Origin: UBA4416 sp031539425
GTDB lineage: Bacteria > Bacteroidota > Bacteroidia > B-17B0 > Aurantibacillaceae
Assembly: GCA_031539425.1 (NCBI GenBank)
Contig: JAVKLI010000105.1
Coordinates: 1-14,004 of the forward strand
DNA: 14,004 bases
Reading direction: 5' to 3'
Part shown: positions 1-7,645 of the stretch, piece after piece
How positions within the stretch are numbered: the stretch's first letter is position 1
Layout: every line of letters starts with the position of its first letter
Notes under the pieces: generated by a model
Told to the model about the DNA's origin: nothing
Databases searched by the model: none
Seen by the model: the letters and a program-made list of their open reading frames with translations, nothing else
Translations under genes and position numbers: made by a program

Positions 1-17
1 GGTATATATCGGTAGTT

Positions 18-127
18 TTTGTACTTTTCTATTTACAATACCCTTTTACCTAAAAATAGGGTTCACGCCTTTATTTTTAGGGTTTTTAAGGGTTTTTTAT
101 GTTTAAAGTATTTGTACTTTTCTATTT
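18..127. repeat. Pair of 17-bp direct repeats 93 bp apart
   Basis: The 17-base string TTTGTACTTTTCTATTT occurs at 18-34 and again, identically, at 111-127. The spacer contains the inverted repeat listed separately. No gene is visible in 1-140. The repeats could be remnants of an intergenic repeat family or of promoter DNA, but nothing here decides between these. The match itself is certain and its meaning is unknown. Confidence 0.6.
49..81. repeat. Perfect 10-bp inverted repeat (possible hairpin terminator)
   Basis: CCTAAAAATA at 49-58 is the exact reverse complement of TATTTTTAGG at 72-81, with a 13-base loop. On the plus strand the right arm is followed by T-rich DNA (83-100, with runs of five and six T). 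This would fit a weak intrinsic terminator of a gene lying left of the window. The stem is AT-rich, so this is only a suggestion. Confidence 0.4.
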
Positions 128-140
128 GCGCCCTATACAA

Positions 141-201
141 TTAAGGGGAGTTCTATAAATTAAGTATTGATAAATTCGGTAATAATATGTTAATTTAATT
201 A
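141..201 (+). repeat. 61-bp direct repeat, copy 1 (possible insertion-sequence end)
   Basis: This stretch matches 13865-13925 at 57 of 61 positions in the same orientation. Both copies begin TTAAGGGGAGTTCTATAAAT. In copy 1 the similarity ends four bases before the inferred end of an IS3 element at 205. A shared TTAA before GGGGAG would suit an element that inserts at TTAA, with GGGGAGTTCTATAAA as its terminus, but no transposase belonging to it is visible here. It could equally be another dispersed repeat. Confidence 0.65.
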
Positions 202-204
202 CCT

Positions 205-485
205 TGTAAGCTCCCCCCATTTAAGTACAACTTGAGAGTAGACTTTTTTATTATTTGAAAAGAAAGCAGCAATCATATGTTTACCGCCTTCAGTTCGGTT
301 TTTGTTTTGTTCTTTGCAAATATATTCAATTTTCTATACGTTATAGGCGCCATGCCTACCAATGAATCGTGTGGTCGATGGTTATTATAGTCATGCACAA
401 AGTTTGCTGTAACCTCACGAACCTTATCAAGGTTATCAAATATATAACTGACTAACACAACCTCTCTAAAGGTTTTATTAAACCT
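205..485 (-). mobile_element. Truncated IS3-family element, right end only
   Basis: The last part of an IS3-family transposase frame (273-485) is followed, reading on the minus strand, by a short non-coding tail. That tail ends in a C-rich sequence that reads TGTAAGCTCCCCCC on the plus strand at 205-218. IS3-family ends typically carry TG at the outer tip and CA at the other, so 205 is my best estimate of the element boundary. The other end is missing: recognisable transposase sequence stops at about 485, and no matching left inverted repeat is seen before the dehydrogenase gene ends at 555. The boundary at 205 is inferred, while the transposase identity is well supported. Confidence 0.6.
273..485 (-). 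pseudogene. IS3-family transposase (OrfB) C-terminal remnant
   Basis: About 70 codons remain of a DDE integrase-type transposase. The readable part starts with RFNKTFRE and contains the characteristic end of the IS3 OrfB catalytic domain: LDKVREVTANFVHDYNNHRP followed by HDSL and a P-x-x-YRK segment. In full-length relatives (normally about 270-300 residues) RFN follows an E belonging to the DDE triad region. Here the codon before R is Ile and upstream residues no longer resemble the family, so the gene was cut at about 485. A GTG at 458 could in principle start a 61-residue peptide, but the family match extends upstream of it. It is almost certainly non-functional. Confidence 0.85.
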
Positions 486-497
486 TATATCAAGGTT
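469..497. repeat. Overlapping hairpins sharing AACCTT/AAGGTT arms
   Basis: AAGGTTT (469-475) pairs with AAACCTT (480-486), and AACCTT (481-486) can instead pair with AAGGTT (492-497), giving two mutually exclusive stem-loops. A related ACCTT-ATC-AAGGT palindrome lies at 422-434 inside the transposase remnant. The point where the transposase homology ends (about 485) falls in the shared arm. On the minus strand this sits downstream of the dehydrogenase stop codon, so it might also help end that transcript, though no T-tract follows. Confidence 0.4.
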
Positions 498-554
498 AAA
501 TAAAATGAATAAAACAAATTTATTTTTTAGCTATTTTTTATACCAATTGTAAAA

Positions 555-1352
555 TTAATAATTAGGTTTTTGTTTTTTGACAATGTATCTAAATAAAAAT
601 GGTATATATCTTTGAAGGTATAATAAAATAAGTTCTTTTCCACCTATGTATATAGTCTCTTTATTTTTAACTATAGCGGTTATAATTTTTTGTACACATA
701 CATCTGCGCTTAATCCAAATGTATGATCGTCTAGTAAGTTGTTGTTTTTTGCGTCTGATGCTGTAATAGCATTTTTGCTAATATTGGTAAATATTTTTCC
801 AGGATACACTATTAATACACTAACATTTTCATTTTCTAATTCTAACCGTAAACTTTCAAAATAGCCTTTTAGTGCGTGTTTTGCAGCTGAATAGCTGCTG
901 CGTAAATAAAAGCCAAAATTTCCTGCAATGCTATTTATAACAATTATTTTTCCATTACGTTGCTGTATCATTTGTTGAGCTACCACTTTAGCTAAAGCCA
1001 CCTGACTAAAATAATTGATGTTAAACAGTTTTTGTTCTATTTCCGCATTTGTGTTTAAAGCTAGTGAACGCTGACTTTGCCCAGCATTATTAATTAAAAT
1101 ATCTATTTTATTATACTTAGTTATAATTTGTTTCATCAAATGTTGCGTATCAAAGGAAAGAGATAAATCAAATGGAAGAATTAAATAATCTGTATGTTTT
1201 ATGTTAGCTGTTGTTACTAAAGATTGTAAATCTGATTCGTTTCGAGAAGATAAAATAACAGACGCTCCATGCTTAAAACAAGCTAAAACTAAGGCTTTCC
1301 CAATGCCAGATGAGGCACCGGTTATCCAAATAACTTTACCATTTAATGTCAT
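555..1352 (-). CDS. Short-chain dehydrogenase/reductase (classical SDR)
   Basis: This 265-residue protein is predicted to be an NAD(P)-dependent oxidoreductase of the classical SDR family. Visible motifs in order are the nucleotide-binding TGASSGIG (residues 11-18), NNAG (88-91), the active-site Asn113, Ser141, and the YxxxK pair Tyr154/Lys158 (in SSYSAAK), followed by a YPG segment. All four tetrad residues are present, so it should be active. The basic, hydrophobic C-terminus (about residues 242-262) could associate with membrane, as in DHRS7-type members, but this is inference. Its start codon lies inside the end of the upstream glycosyltransferase gene (17-base overlap), so it is probably translated as the last gene of the 4162-to-555 operon. 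The substrate is unknown; the context suggests an envelope glycan or lipid. Confidence 0.92.
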   Translation of the reverse strand: MTLNGKVIWITGASSGIGKALVLACFKHGASVILSSRNESDLQSLVTTANIKHTDYLILPFDLSLSFDTQHLMKQIITKYNKIDILINNAGQSQRSLALNTNAEIEQKLFNINYFSQVALAKVVAQQMIQQRNGKIIVINSIAGNFGFYLRSSYSAAKHALKGYFESLRLELENENVSVLIVYPGKIFTNISKNAITASDAKNNNLLDDHTFGLSADVCVQKIITAIVKNKETIYIGGKELILLYLQRYIPFLFRYIVKKQKPNY

Positions 1353-2115
1353 AATTTTGGGTTTGTTTTGCGTATAGTTTAATAAGTTTATATTTTAAAT
1401 AATTGGCTTTAGTAGATATGACAGCTATTTGCAAACCAGCAACACCATCTAAAAATCCAAAGTGTGTAATATAATGATTTATAAATTTGGCTACTGGGTT
1501 AATAAATAGTTTAAAATTCGAAACTTTTTTTCCTTGCTTTATATATGCTTTTGCGGCTATGTCAGAAAAATAAAAGGCTTGTTTATAATGATCATCTACA
1601 GTGTAAAAACTATAATGTAAAAGATCACCTTTCAAATGCACAGGTTTAATTGTTTCGTCAAACAAGTTATATTTATCATGAGGATTTGATCCAGTCCATT
1701 TTCCATAACGCCTATCAAATAAACGTAATTTGGTATCTGGGTACCAATTAGAAAATCGAATCCATTTACCACAATAGTTTGTTAATCTATTCATGGTATA
1801 GCCATTAACATTCCAATTGTTTTTAATTTTTACAATTGACGCTTCAAGCTCTGAACTTAAACACTCATCCGCATCTAATGATAAAATATAATCATTTGAA
1901 GCAAAGGTAATGGCTAAATTTTTTTGTTCTATATGGCCTAAAAATTGATTTTGAAAAAATTTTACATTATAAGTTTCACAAATCGCTTTGGTTTTATCTG
2001 TACTAAAAGAATCTAACACCACTATTTCATTTGCTATGTGTTCAACAGATTTTAAACATCGCTCAATGTTTTTCTCTTCATTAAATGTGATGATGACTAC
2101 TGAAATTTTACGCAT
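1336..2115 (-). CDS. Family 2 glycosyltransferase (WaaE/KdtX-like)
   Basis: This 259-residue cytoplasmic or membrane-associated enzyme is predicted to transfer a sugar from a nucleotide-sugar donor, probably in lipopolysaccharide or surface glycan synthesis. The GT-A fold start is clear: SVVIITFNEEKNIERCL near residues 5-21, a conserved Asp35 in VVLDSFSTD, and the metal-binding DxD motif as LDADE at residues 80-84. The C-terminal half contains the family's tryptophan-rich stretch (WIRFSNWYPDTKLRLFDRR) and an amphipathic helix region that resembles lipopolysaccharide core glycosyltransferases of the WaaE/KdtX group. It starts one base after the stop codon of the BatA-like gene and overlaps the dehydrogenase start by 17 bases, so the three are probably cotranscribed. 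Acceptor and sugar cannot be told from sequence. Confidence 0.9.
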   Translation of the reverse strand: MRKISVVIITFNEEKNIERCLKSVEHIANEIVVLDSFSTDKTKAICETYNVKFFQNQFLGHIEQKNLAITFASNDYILSLDADECLSSELEASIVKIKNNWNVNGYTMNRLTNYCGKWIRFSNWYPDTKLRLFDRRYGKWTGSNPHDKYNLFDETIKPVHLKGDLLHYSFYTVDDHYKQAFYFSDIAAKAYIKQGKKVSNFKLFINPVAKFINHYITHFGFLDGVAGLQIAVISTKANYLKYKLIKLYAKQTQNYDIKW

Positions 2116-2116
2116 A

Positions 2117-4162
2117 TTATCTAAAAAAACGAATGATAATGATTTCTAAAATAAGTAAAATTAAAGCTAGTAAAATGAGGTATTTCCATAAATTTAAAGA
2201 GTCTGAATTTATTACAAGTGAATGTTTATTTAATTTTAGGGCATCTGCTAGTACCGATACATTATTTAAGTTTAATTGTTTAATTTTTTTATTGAGCTCT
2301 TCTATTGAATAGCAACTAACATCTGATTCTTTTTTAGACGCATTATAAGCAATGTATTGAATAATAGAATCGTTTTTTTTAATATTAAAAATACCGTTTT
2401 GTGTTATGTCATTATTTAAATAAATATGTAATGATTGGTTAATTGATTTGGAATAAGGAATAAAATCAAATGTGTTGTTTAAGTTTGAAATATGGATTTT
2501 ACTTTTTTCATGCTGCACTAAATTTGCAATGTTAATGATACAATTACTCCCATTGATATAATATAGTTGAAATGAATTTAAATGAGAATATGCAATATTA
2601 TATAATGTAGGAACAAACAATGAATGCTCGGTAAAATTGGTGTTTTGCTTATTTAAAGGAGCCGTAAATAAAAAAATATGATTTTTGTTTGCTTGAAACT
2701 CAAGTAATAATGCTTGACTGTTTTCAAACATTAAATGATTTAACCCAAATGTTTGATGGCTATTAGTAAACCGATAATAGGCTTTAAACTTAGGTAATAA
2801 CATTGTTTTATCAAATTCATTAAATACATTTTTTAATAAAATATTATTTGATTTTATAGCTTCAACATTAGTTATATTTGTATCTATATTTGTAATATAA
2901 GGAAGTTGAAATCGATTTAAGATTAAATTAAATGTTGATTTCAAAGCATTTGTAGGTGGTATTATTAAAAGTTTACCGCCTTTTTCTAAACATTGATTTA
3001 TTGAAAATTCTAAACCATTAGATAGCTTTTCAATTTCATTTAATATAATTAATTGGGCATCAGAAAGTTTTTGGTATTGAATATTTAATTCATTAAATAA
3101 TGTATAGTTAAAGCTACTATCAATTTTAAATAGTTTTTCAAAGTTTAAATTTTCACTAATCTTTGTAGGTCTAACCTCTATAACGTTTAATTTTGGTATA
3201 TAGTTTTTTGCAAAGTAAAGCACATTATCAAAGGTAGCAAGCTGGTCTTCAATTTCAATTTTTCCAAAAATGCTTTCATTTACTAAATTTGGGCTTTGAA
3301 GACTAAAAGTGGTTAGACTGTTTTTTAATAATGCAACATTTTTAATGGTATATAATTTGTTATTGATGTGCATTCTAATCGTGTTGTTTTCAACGTCTTT
3401 ATTCGAATAATTATAAGCACTCACCCACATGGTTTGATGTTTGTTTATTAAACTATTATTTTCAATCCATGCACTATCAATGCTTATGTTAAATTTATTA
3501 GCACTTTGAATAGGAACTAAAATAACATGTGACAGCGTGTCAAATTGTTTTAAAGATTCTAATAGAAAAGTTGATTTTTGAAAATCGCTTAAAATATAAA
3601 TACTAAAAGGGTTGTTAGTTTGTTTGTGTAAATTATCGTTTTGTGTTTTAAAAATGCTAGTTACGGAGGTATTTACAGTTGTATAATCTATTAAATTTAA
3701 TTGTTTAATAAAGTTTTGCTTATCAAATAAATGCTGATAAGAGCTATTTAAATCATTAGTAATATAATTAAACTTTGTGTTTAAACTAAAGCCATCAATT
3801 GTATTTTTAATTACCTGTTTTGATAACTGTAATAAAGTGAGGTTATTATTTTTTAAACTCATGCTATTGGAGTTATCAATATAAAAACTAACATTGGGTG
3901 CAATTGTTTGTTTACTACTTTCGGTTAAAAAATAAGGCTTTGCAAATGCTAAAACCAAACAGGTTATTAATAACATTCGTATAATTAAAATAATTAAATC
4001 CTTTACTCTGTTTTTTGTTTTATTCTCCTGTTTTATTTCTTTTAAAAACCAAACATTTGAAAACCAAATTTGCTTTTGTTGCTTAAAATTAAAAAGATGT
4101 ACAATAATAGGAATGGCTAAAAAACCTAAACCATACAATATTTTTGGAAACTCAAAGCCCAT
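2117..4162 (-). CDS. BatA N-terminal-domain membrane protein
   Basis: This 681-residue protein carries the aerotolerance BatA N-terminal domain at residues 1-78: two hydrophobic helices (about 8-24 and 56-74) joined by a basic loop with the typical IWFSNVWFLKEIK stretch. A von Willebrand A-like region begins at about residue 92 and keeps the metal-site pattern DxSxS (DNSNS, 96-100). A long periplasmic part follows, and a final membrane helix (about 658-678) ends in RFFR. Proteins of this layout are common in Bacteroidota, and their exact role is unknown. No other bat genes or MoxR ATPase are in the window, so it is a stand-alone copy. It heads the operon with the glycosyltransferase and dehydrogenase. 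Base composition is very AT-rich, as in its neighbours. Confidence 0.85.
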   Translation of the reverse strand: MGFEFPKILYGLGFLAIPIIVHLFNFKQQKQIWFSNVWFLKEIKQENKTKNRVKDLIILIIRMLLITCLVLAFAKPYFLTESSKQTIAPNVSFYIDNSNSMSLKNNNLTLLQLSKQVIKNTIDGFSLNTKFNYITNDLNSSYQHLFDKQNFIKQLNLIDYTTVNTSVTSIFKTQNDNLHKQTNNPFSIYILSDFQKSTFLLESLKQFDTLSHVILVPIQSANKFNISIDSAWIENNSLINKHQTMWVSAYNYSNKDVENNTIRMHINNKLYTIKNVALLKNSLTTFSLQSPNLVNESIFGKIEIEDQLATFDNVLYFAKNYIPKLNVIEVRPTKISENLNFEKLFKIDSSFNYTLFNELNIQYQKLSDAQLIILNEIEKLSNGLEFSINQCLEKGGKLLIIPPTNALKSTFNLILNRFQLPYITNIDTNITNVEAIKSNNILLKNVFNEFDKTMLLPKFKAYYRFTNSHQTFGLNHLMFENSQALLLEFQANKNHIFLFTAPLNKQNTNFTEHSLFVPTLYNIAYSHLNSFQLYYINGSNCIINIANLVQHEKSKIHISNLNNTFDFIPYSKSINQSLHIYLNNDITQNGIFNIKKNDSIIQYIAYNASKKESDVSCYSIEELNKKIKQLNLNNVSVLADALKLNKHSLVINSDSLNLWKYLILLALILLILEIIIIRFFR

Positions 4163-4218
4163 TAAATTGAATTTTTGATTAATTTTATATTTAAGTTATA
4201 TTAACAACTATATTTTTT

Positions 4219-4226
4219 CAAAAATA
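4219..4226 (-). promoter_or_regulatory. Candidate -7 element for the BatA-like operon
   Basis: On the minus strand this reads TATTTTTG, which fits the Bacteroidota TAnnTTTG -7 consensus. It lies 56 bases upstream of the ATG at 4162, inside the 122-bp divergent intergenic region. No convincing -33 element is visible, so confidence is limited. Confidence 0.4.
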
Positions 4227-4236
4227 TAAAATTTGA

Positions 4237-4244
4237 TATCTTTA
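4237..4244 (+). promoter_or_regulatory. Possible -7 element for the 4285 gene
   Basis: TATCTTTA matches the TAnnTTTG consensus except at the last base. It lies 40 bases upstream of the ATG at 4285. The gene must have a promoter in the divergent spacer 4163-4284, and this is the best candidate I can find, but it is weak. Confidence 0.25.
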
Positions 4245-4284
4245 TCTTGTTTTAAATTTTAAAAACTACTTCAATCATCCAAAA

Positions 4285-5490
4285 ATGAATAAACTATTTA
4301 CCATAACAATCACATCATTTATTTGCATTGCAATTATTTTACCCAACTTTTTATTTGCAGCACCAAAGCCAAAAAATATTAAAAAAGTAAATGCAGTTTG
4401 TTTAAACAATGATATTTCTGAACTAGAAACAAAATTGAGTATCATTGAAACCATTGTAGAATCTGAGTTAATGGCTATAGATTCATTAGAAGTACTAGCT
4501 AAAAATGAAATTAAAGATATATTAACAGCATCTGGCGAAGCTGTTGAAAAAACAGGATTAGGTAAAACCAAACTATTAAATCTTGGCGAAAAATTAAAAG
4601 CAGAATATGTGCTTTCTGGTAATTTAAGCAAACAAGGAGAAAACATTGTGGTGATTTATAATTTATATCACGTGCCTACAAAAACAACTATTAAAGTTCA
4701 AAAAGGGAAATTTATTTATAACGAAAAATTGATACCCGATATGATTAAAGTAACCATTCAACAATTATTTGGCCAAAAAGTTAATAAAGAATTAATGACT
4801 AAGTTAACGGAAGAAAGTGCATTTGAAACAGCTCTAAATAATCCTGAGGCCAATACTGTTGTAAGAAGTGGCCCAAGAATTGGACTTGTTTATGTAGCTG
4901 AAGGTACACATGCATATAATTATAACAAAGTGTTAACAGGGCCTGAATATAAAGTTGTTAGAGCAACTTCCGGGAGTTCAGAAACTGTAACTTCAGGTTT
5001 TTTTGATAAAGCGCCGCTATTTTCAACCTTTGGCTGGCAGTTTGAATACCTCTATTTAAATTTAGATAGGTTACAAGCTTTTATGAATATTACCCCAATG
5101 CTGGTAGGAATTGAACAGAAAATGTTTGGCGCATCATGTAGTTTTTATACAGGCTTAAGGGATAATAAAACAGGTTTTGATTTTGGGTTAGGAATAAATG
5201 TCATAATAGCTAATAAAGGTACTTATACAGATGATTGGGGTAACCCAATACTAGGTAGCGAATCGCTTAAAAAAGATGGAGATCCTAGACTAGATTACAA
5301 TATTATGTTTAGCTTTGGTAAAACCTTTGTTTCTGGTAAATTAAACATACCTGTAAACTTCCAATTTACCTTACCTAACAAATATGGCTTTTTTATGGGT
5401 GTTTCTACTGGTTTTAATATCGTATCTAAAAAAATTCAAAATGTTACAGCCGTCGAATTTGCAAAACCTGTTAGTAGTTCGTTTTGGTAG
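4285..5490 (+). CDS. Secreted protein, CsgG/TolB-like N-domain plus barrel-like C-region
   Basis: This 401-residue protein has a signal peptide (Lys3, hydrophobic 5-24, small residues FAA at 24-26), so it is exported. Residues about 50-165 resemble the nucleotide-fold domain of CsgG/FlgO/TolB-N type envelope proteins: SLEVLAKNEIKDIL, then LGEKLKAEYVLSGNLSK, then a short strand ending in VPTKTT. From about 195 to the end the sequence alternates polar and aromatic/hydrophobic residues with repeated Gly (GWQFEYLYLN, GLGINVIIA, GFFMGVSTGF), as in small outer-membrane beta-barrels. The function is not known. It stands alone on the plus strand, divergent from the BatA-like gene and ending 21 bases before the convergent ABC gene. 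The domain assignment is from pattern only. Confidence 0.8.
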   Translation: MNKLFTITITSFICIAIILPNFLFAAPKPKNIKKVNAVCLNNDISELETKLSIIETIVESELMAIDSLEVLAKNEIKDILTASGEAVEKTGLGKTKLLNLGEKLKAEYVLSGNLSKQGENIVVIYNLYHVPTKTTIKVQKGKFIYNEKLIPDMIKVTIQQLFGQKVNKELMTKLTEESAFETALNNPEANTVVRSGPRIGLVYVAEGTHAYNYNKVLTGPEYKVVRATSGSSETVTSGFFDKAPLFSTFGWQFEYLYLNLDRLQAFMNITPMLVGIEQKMFGASCSFYTGLRDNKTGFDFGLGINVIIANKGTYTDDWGNPILGSESLKKDGDPRLDYNIMFSFGKTFVSGKLNIPVNFQFTLPNKYGFFMGVSTGFNIVSKKIQNVTAVEFAKPVSSSFW

Positions 5491-5511
5491 ACTTTTAGGT
5501 TGTACAAACAT

Positions 5512-7203
5512 TTAATTAACATGGCTTACAAGCATTTGCGTGTAGGCCATTTTTGGTTTATAAAACAAGCTATCTGCTTCATTAATCTCAATAATACTGC
5601 CTTTTTGCATTAAAGCAATTCTATCGCTTATAAATTTAACCACAGCTAAATCATGGCTAATAAATAAATAGGTTAAGTTAAATTCACTTTTTAAATCTAA
5701 TAGTAGGTTTAAAATTTGTGCTTGAACTGATACATCTAAGGCACTTACACACTCATCGCAAATTAAAAATTCTGGTTTAGTTGTTAGAGCTCTCGCAATA
5801 CATACTCGTTGCCTTTGTCCGCCGCTTAATTCATGCGGATATTTGTTATATGTGCTACTTGGTAAACCTACTTTACTCAAAAATTCATTCGTTTTTTTGA
5901 TGGCTAAGTTTTTACTGGGTTCAATTTTATGAAACAACATAGGTTCTAAAATACATTCACCAATTGTATAACGCGGGTTTAATGAGCTATAAGGATCTTG
6001 AAATACCAATTGTACTTTTTTTCTAAACTCATTAAGTTTTGATTTTTTTAAACTTTGAATATTTTGATTTTTAAATAAAATTGTTCCAGATGTAGGATTA
6101 ATTAATTTGATAATGGCTCGCCCTAGTGTTGATTTGCCACTTCCGCTTTCGCCTAATATACCTAAAGTTTCACCTTTATATATTTGTAATGAAATATCGT
6201 TTAAGGCTTTTTGTTGTTTAGAATTTTGGTATTGATGAGATACTGTTTGCAAATCAATCAAAATTGGGTTTTGATAAATAGCCTCTAGTTGCTTTTCTCT
6301 TTCAGTGGTTGTAATTATTTTTTCGGTAAAAATGAATTCTTCTCTTGTTTCTATATAATTTTGAATTGTTGGTAGTTTTTTTAATCTCACCTGAGTTTTA
6401 GGGCGGCATGCTAAAAGCCCTTTTGTGTATGCTTGTTGTGGGTTTTTTAAAACTTCGTGTACCAAACCTTGTTCAACCATTTTACCCTGATACATTACCA
6501 TTATTTGATGCGCTATTTTTGAAACTGAGTTTAAATCATGCGAAATAAAAATGATGCCAATGTTTCGTTCTTTTTGTATTTGTTGTAAAAGTTCAATTAT
6601 AGATTGCTGCGTGCTTACATCTAATGCTGTTGTTGGTTCATCTGCCAACAGTATATTTGGTTCGCAACTGAGTGCCATTGCAATCATTACCCGTTGCTTT
6701 TGTCCACCAGATATTTGATGTGGATAAGAGTTAAAGATGCGTTCAACATCAGGTAATTTTACTTGTTCAAATAATTCTAATGTTTTTTGTTTTGCCGTTT
6801 TATAGTTTAATTTTTGATGTTTTTGAATGGTTTCTAAAACTTGGTTACCACAGGTATATACAGGATTTAAGCTGCTCATGGGATCTTGAAATATCATGGC
6901 AATTTCTTTACCCCTTATTTTATAAAGTTCTTTTTGTGTTAATTGAAGTAAATCAACTTTAGAGAGTTCATTTTTATAATAGTGAATATTACCTGTTACA
7001 TTAGCTGATAAGTTGGAAGATAACAATTGTAAAATTGATAACGCAGTAAGTGTTTTGCCAGATCCGCTTTCTCCTACAATTGCAAGTGTTTCACCTTGTT
7101 GTAATTTAAAATTAATTCGTTCTATTAAATGTGTATTGGCATTAGGATTAGGTGATGTGATGCTTAAATTTTCTACCACTAAAAGTGTTTGTGGTGCTAT
7201 CAT
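5512..7203 (-). CDS. Double-ATPase ABC transporter subunit (DppD-DppF-type fusion)
   Basis: This 563-residue protein joins two complete ABC ATPase domains of the oligopeptide/dipeptide/nickel importer class. The first has Walker A GESGSGKT (44-51), Q-loop FQDPMSSLNP (105-114), signature ISGGQ (164-168) and Walker B ILLADEP (184-190). The second has GESGSGKS (351-358), FQDPYSSLNP (401-410), LSGGQ (459-463), Walker B FLICDE (479-484) and H-loop SHD (516-518). A variable linker spans about 270-315. It resembles YejF/GsiA-type fused subunits, which normally pair with two permeases and a binding protein. None of these is in the window, so the transporter must be completed elsewhere. The start codon overlaps the EVE-domain gene's stop codon (ATGA), indicating coupled translation. 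Substrate is probably peptides, by family. Confidence 0.93.
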   Translation of the reverse strand: MIAPQTLLVVENLSITSPNPNANTHLIERINFKLQQGETLAIVGESGSGKTLTALSILQLLSSNLSANVTGNIHYYKNELSKVDLLQLTQKELYKIRGKEIAMIFQDPMSSLNPVYTCGNQVLETIQKHQKLNYKTAKQKTLELFEQVKLPDVERIFNSYPHQISGGQKQRVMIAMALSCEPNILLADEPTTALDVSTQQSIIELLQQIQKERNIGIIFISHDLNSVSKIAHQIMVMYQGKMVEQGLVHEVLKNPQQAYTKGLLACRPKTQVRLKKLPTIQNYIETREEFIFTEKIITTTEREKQLEAIYQNPILIDLQTVSHQYQNSKQQKALNDISLQIYKGETLGILGESGSGKSTLGRAIIKLINPTSGTILFKNQNIQSLKKSKLNEFRKKVQLVFQDPYSSLNPRYTIGECILEPMLFHKIEPSKNLAIKKTNEFLSKVGLPSSTYNKYPHELSGGQRQRVCIARALTTKPEFLICDECVSALDVSVQAQILNLLLDLKSEFNLTYLFISHDLAVVKFISDRIALMQKGSIIEINEADSLFYKPKMAYTQMLVSHVN

Positions 7204-7622
7204 GATAATTTTTGTAATACACCTAATTTTACAATTAAGTCGTACTCTTCTTTATTAACAATACTTACAGATAATCGAGATAATTTTACCAATTGCATAT
7301 TTTTTAATACTGTATCAACTTTGATAAATTCTAAGGTAATTTCATTTTTAAATTCAAATACAGGAGCAATATCTACACAGCTCCAATCTCCTTCATGAGC
7401 GGTAGGATCGGGGTAATGTGTTTTAATAACTTGAGCCACCCCCACAATACATTTACCAATATTGCTATGATAATACAATAGTAAATCTCCCACCGACATG
7501 GCTCTTAAATTGTTTCGAGCGGCATAATTTCGAATAGAATCCCATCTTGTTTTTTTATCTTTTATAAGCTGTGTAAAGCTGTAAACGTTTGGTTCTGATT
7601 TTATAAGCCAGTATTTCATCAT
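7200..7622 (-). CDS. EVE-domain protein (THYN1-like)
   Basis: This 140-residue protein (139 if the second Met at 7619 is used) is essentially a single EVE domain of the PUA-like fold. Typical features are the N-terminal KYWLIKSEP (3-11), the WDSIRNYAARN segment (27-37), GDLLLYYHS (46-53) and a PDPTAHEGDW stretch (71-80). EVE domains bind modified bases in DNA or RNA through a pocket, and bacterial stand-alone members have poorly known roles, so the ligand here is unknown. It lies between the SUI1-like gene (23-base gap) and the ABC gene (four-base overlap). It is a small cytosolic protein of the usual length for the family. Confidence 0.92.
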   Translation of the reverse strand: MMKYWLIKSEPNVYSFTQLIKDKKTRWDSIRNYAARNNLRAMSVGDLLLYYHSNIGKCIVGVAQVIKTHYPDPTAHEGDWSCVDIAPVFEFKNEITLEFIKVDTVLKNMQLVKLSRLSVSIVNKEEYDLIVKLGVLQKLS

Positions 7623-7645
7623 TATTATTTTTTAATTAAAATAGA

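Noticed and set aside
1..554. CRISPR array or small-RNA gene in the left non-coding region
   Set aside because: The repeats are only paired, not regularly spaced in series, and no strong terminator plus promoter pair defines an RNA gene.
4275..4646. Minus-strand open frame opposite the start of the secreted-protein gene
   Set aside because: It lies wholly antisense to a gene with a clear signal peptide and domain pattern. Its translation has no recognisable family.
6780..7398. Several plus-strand open frames opposite the ABC and EVE genes
   Set aside because: They are antisense to strongly conserved motifs (Walker A, Q-loop, EVE motifs), and the peptides are low-complexity.
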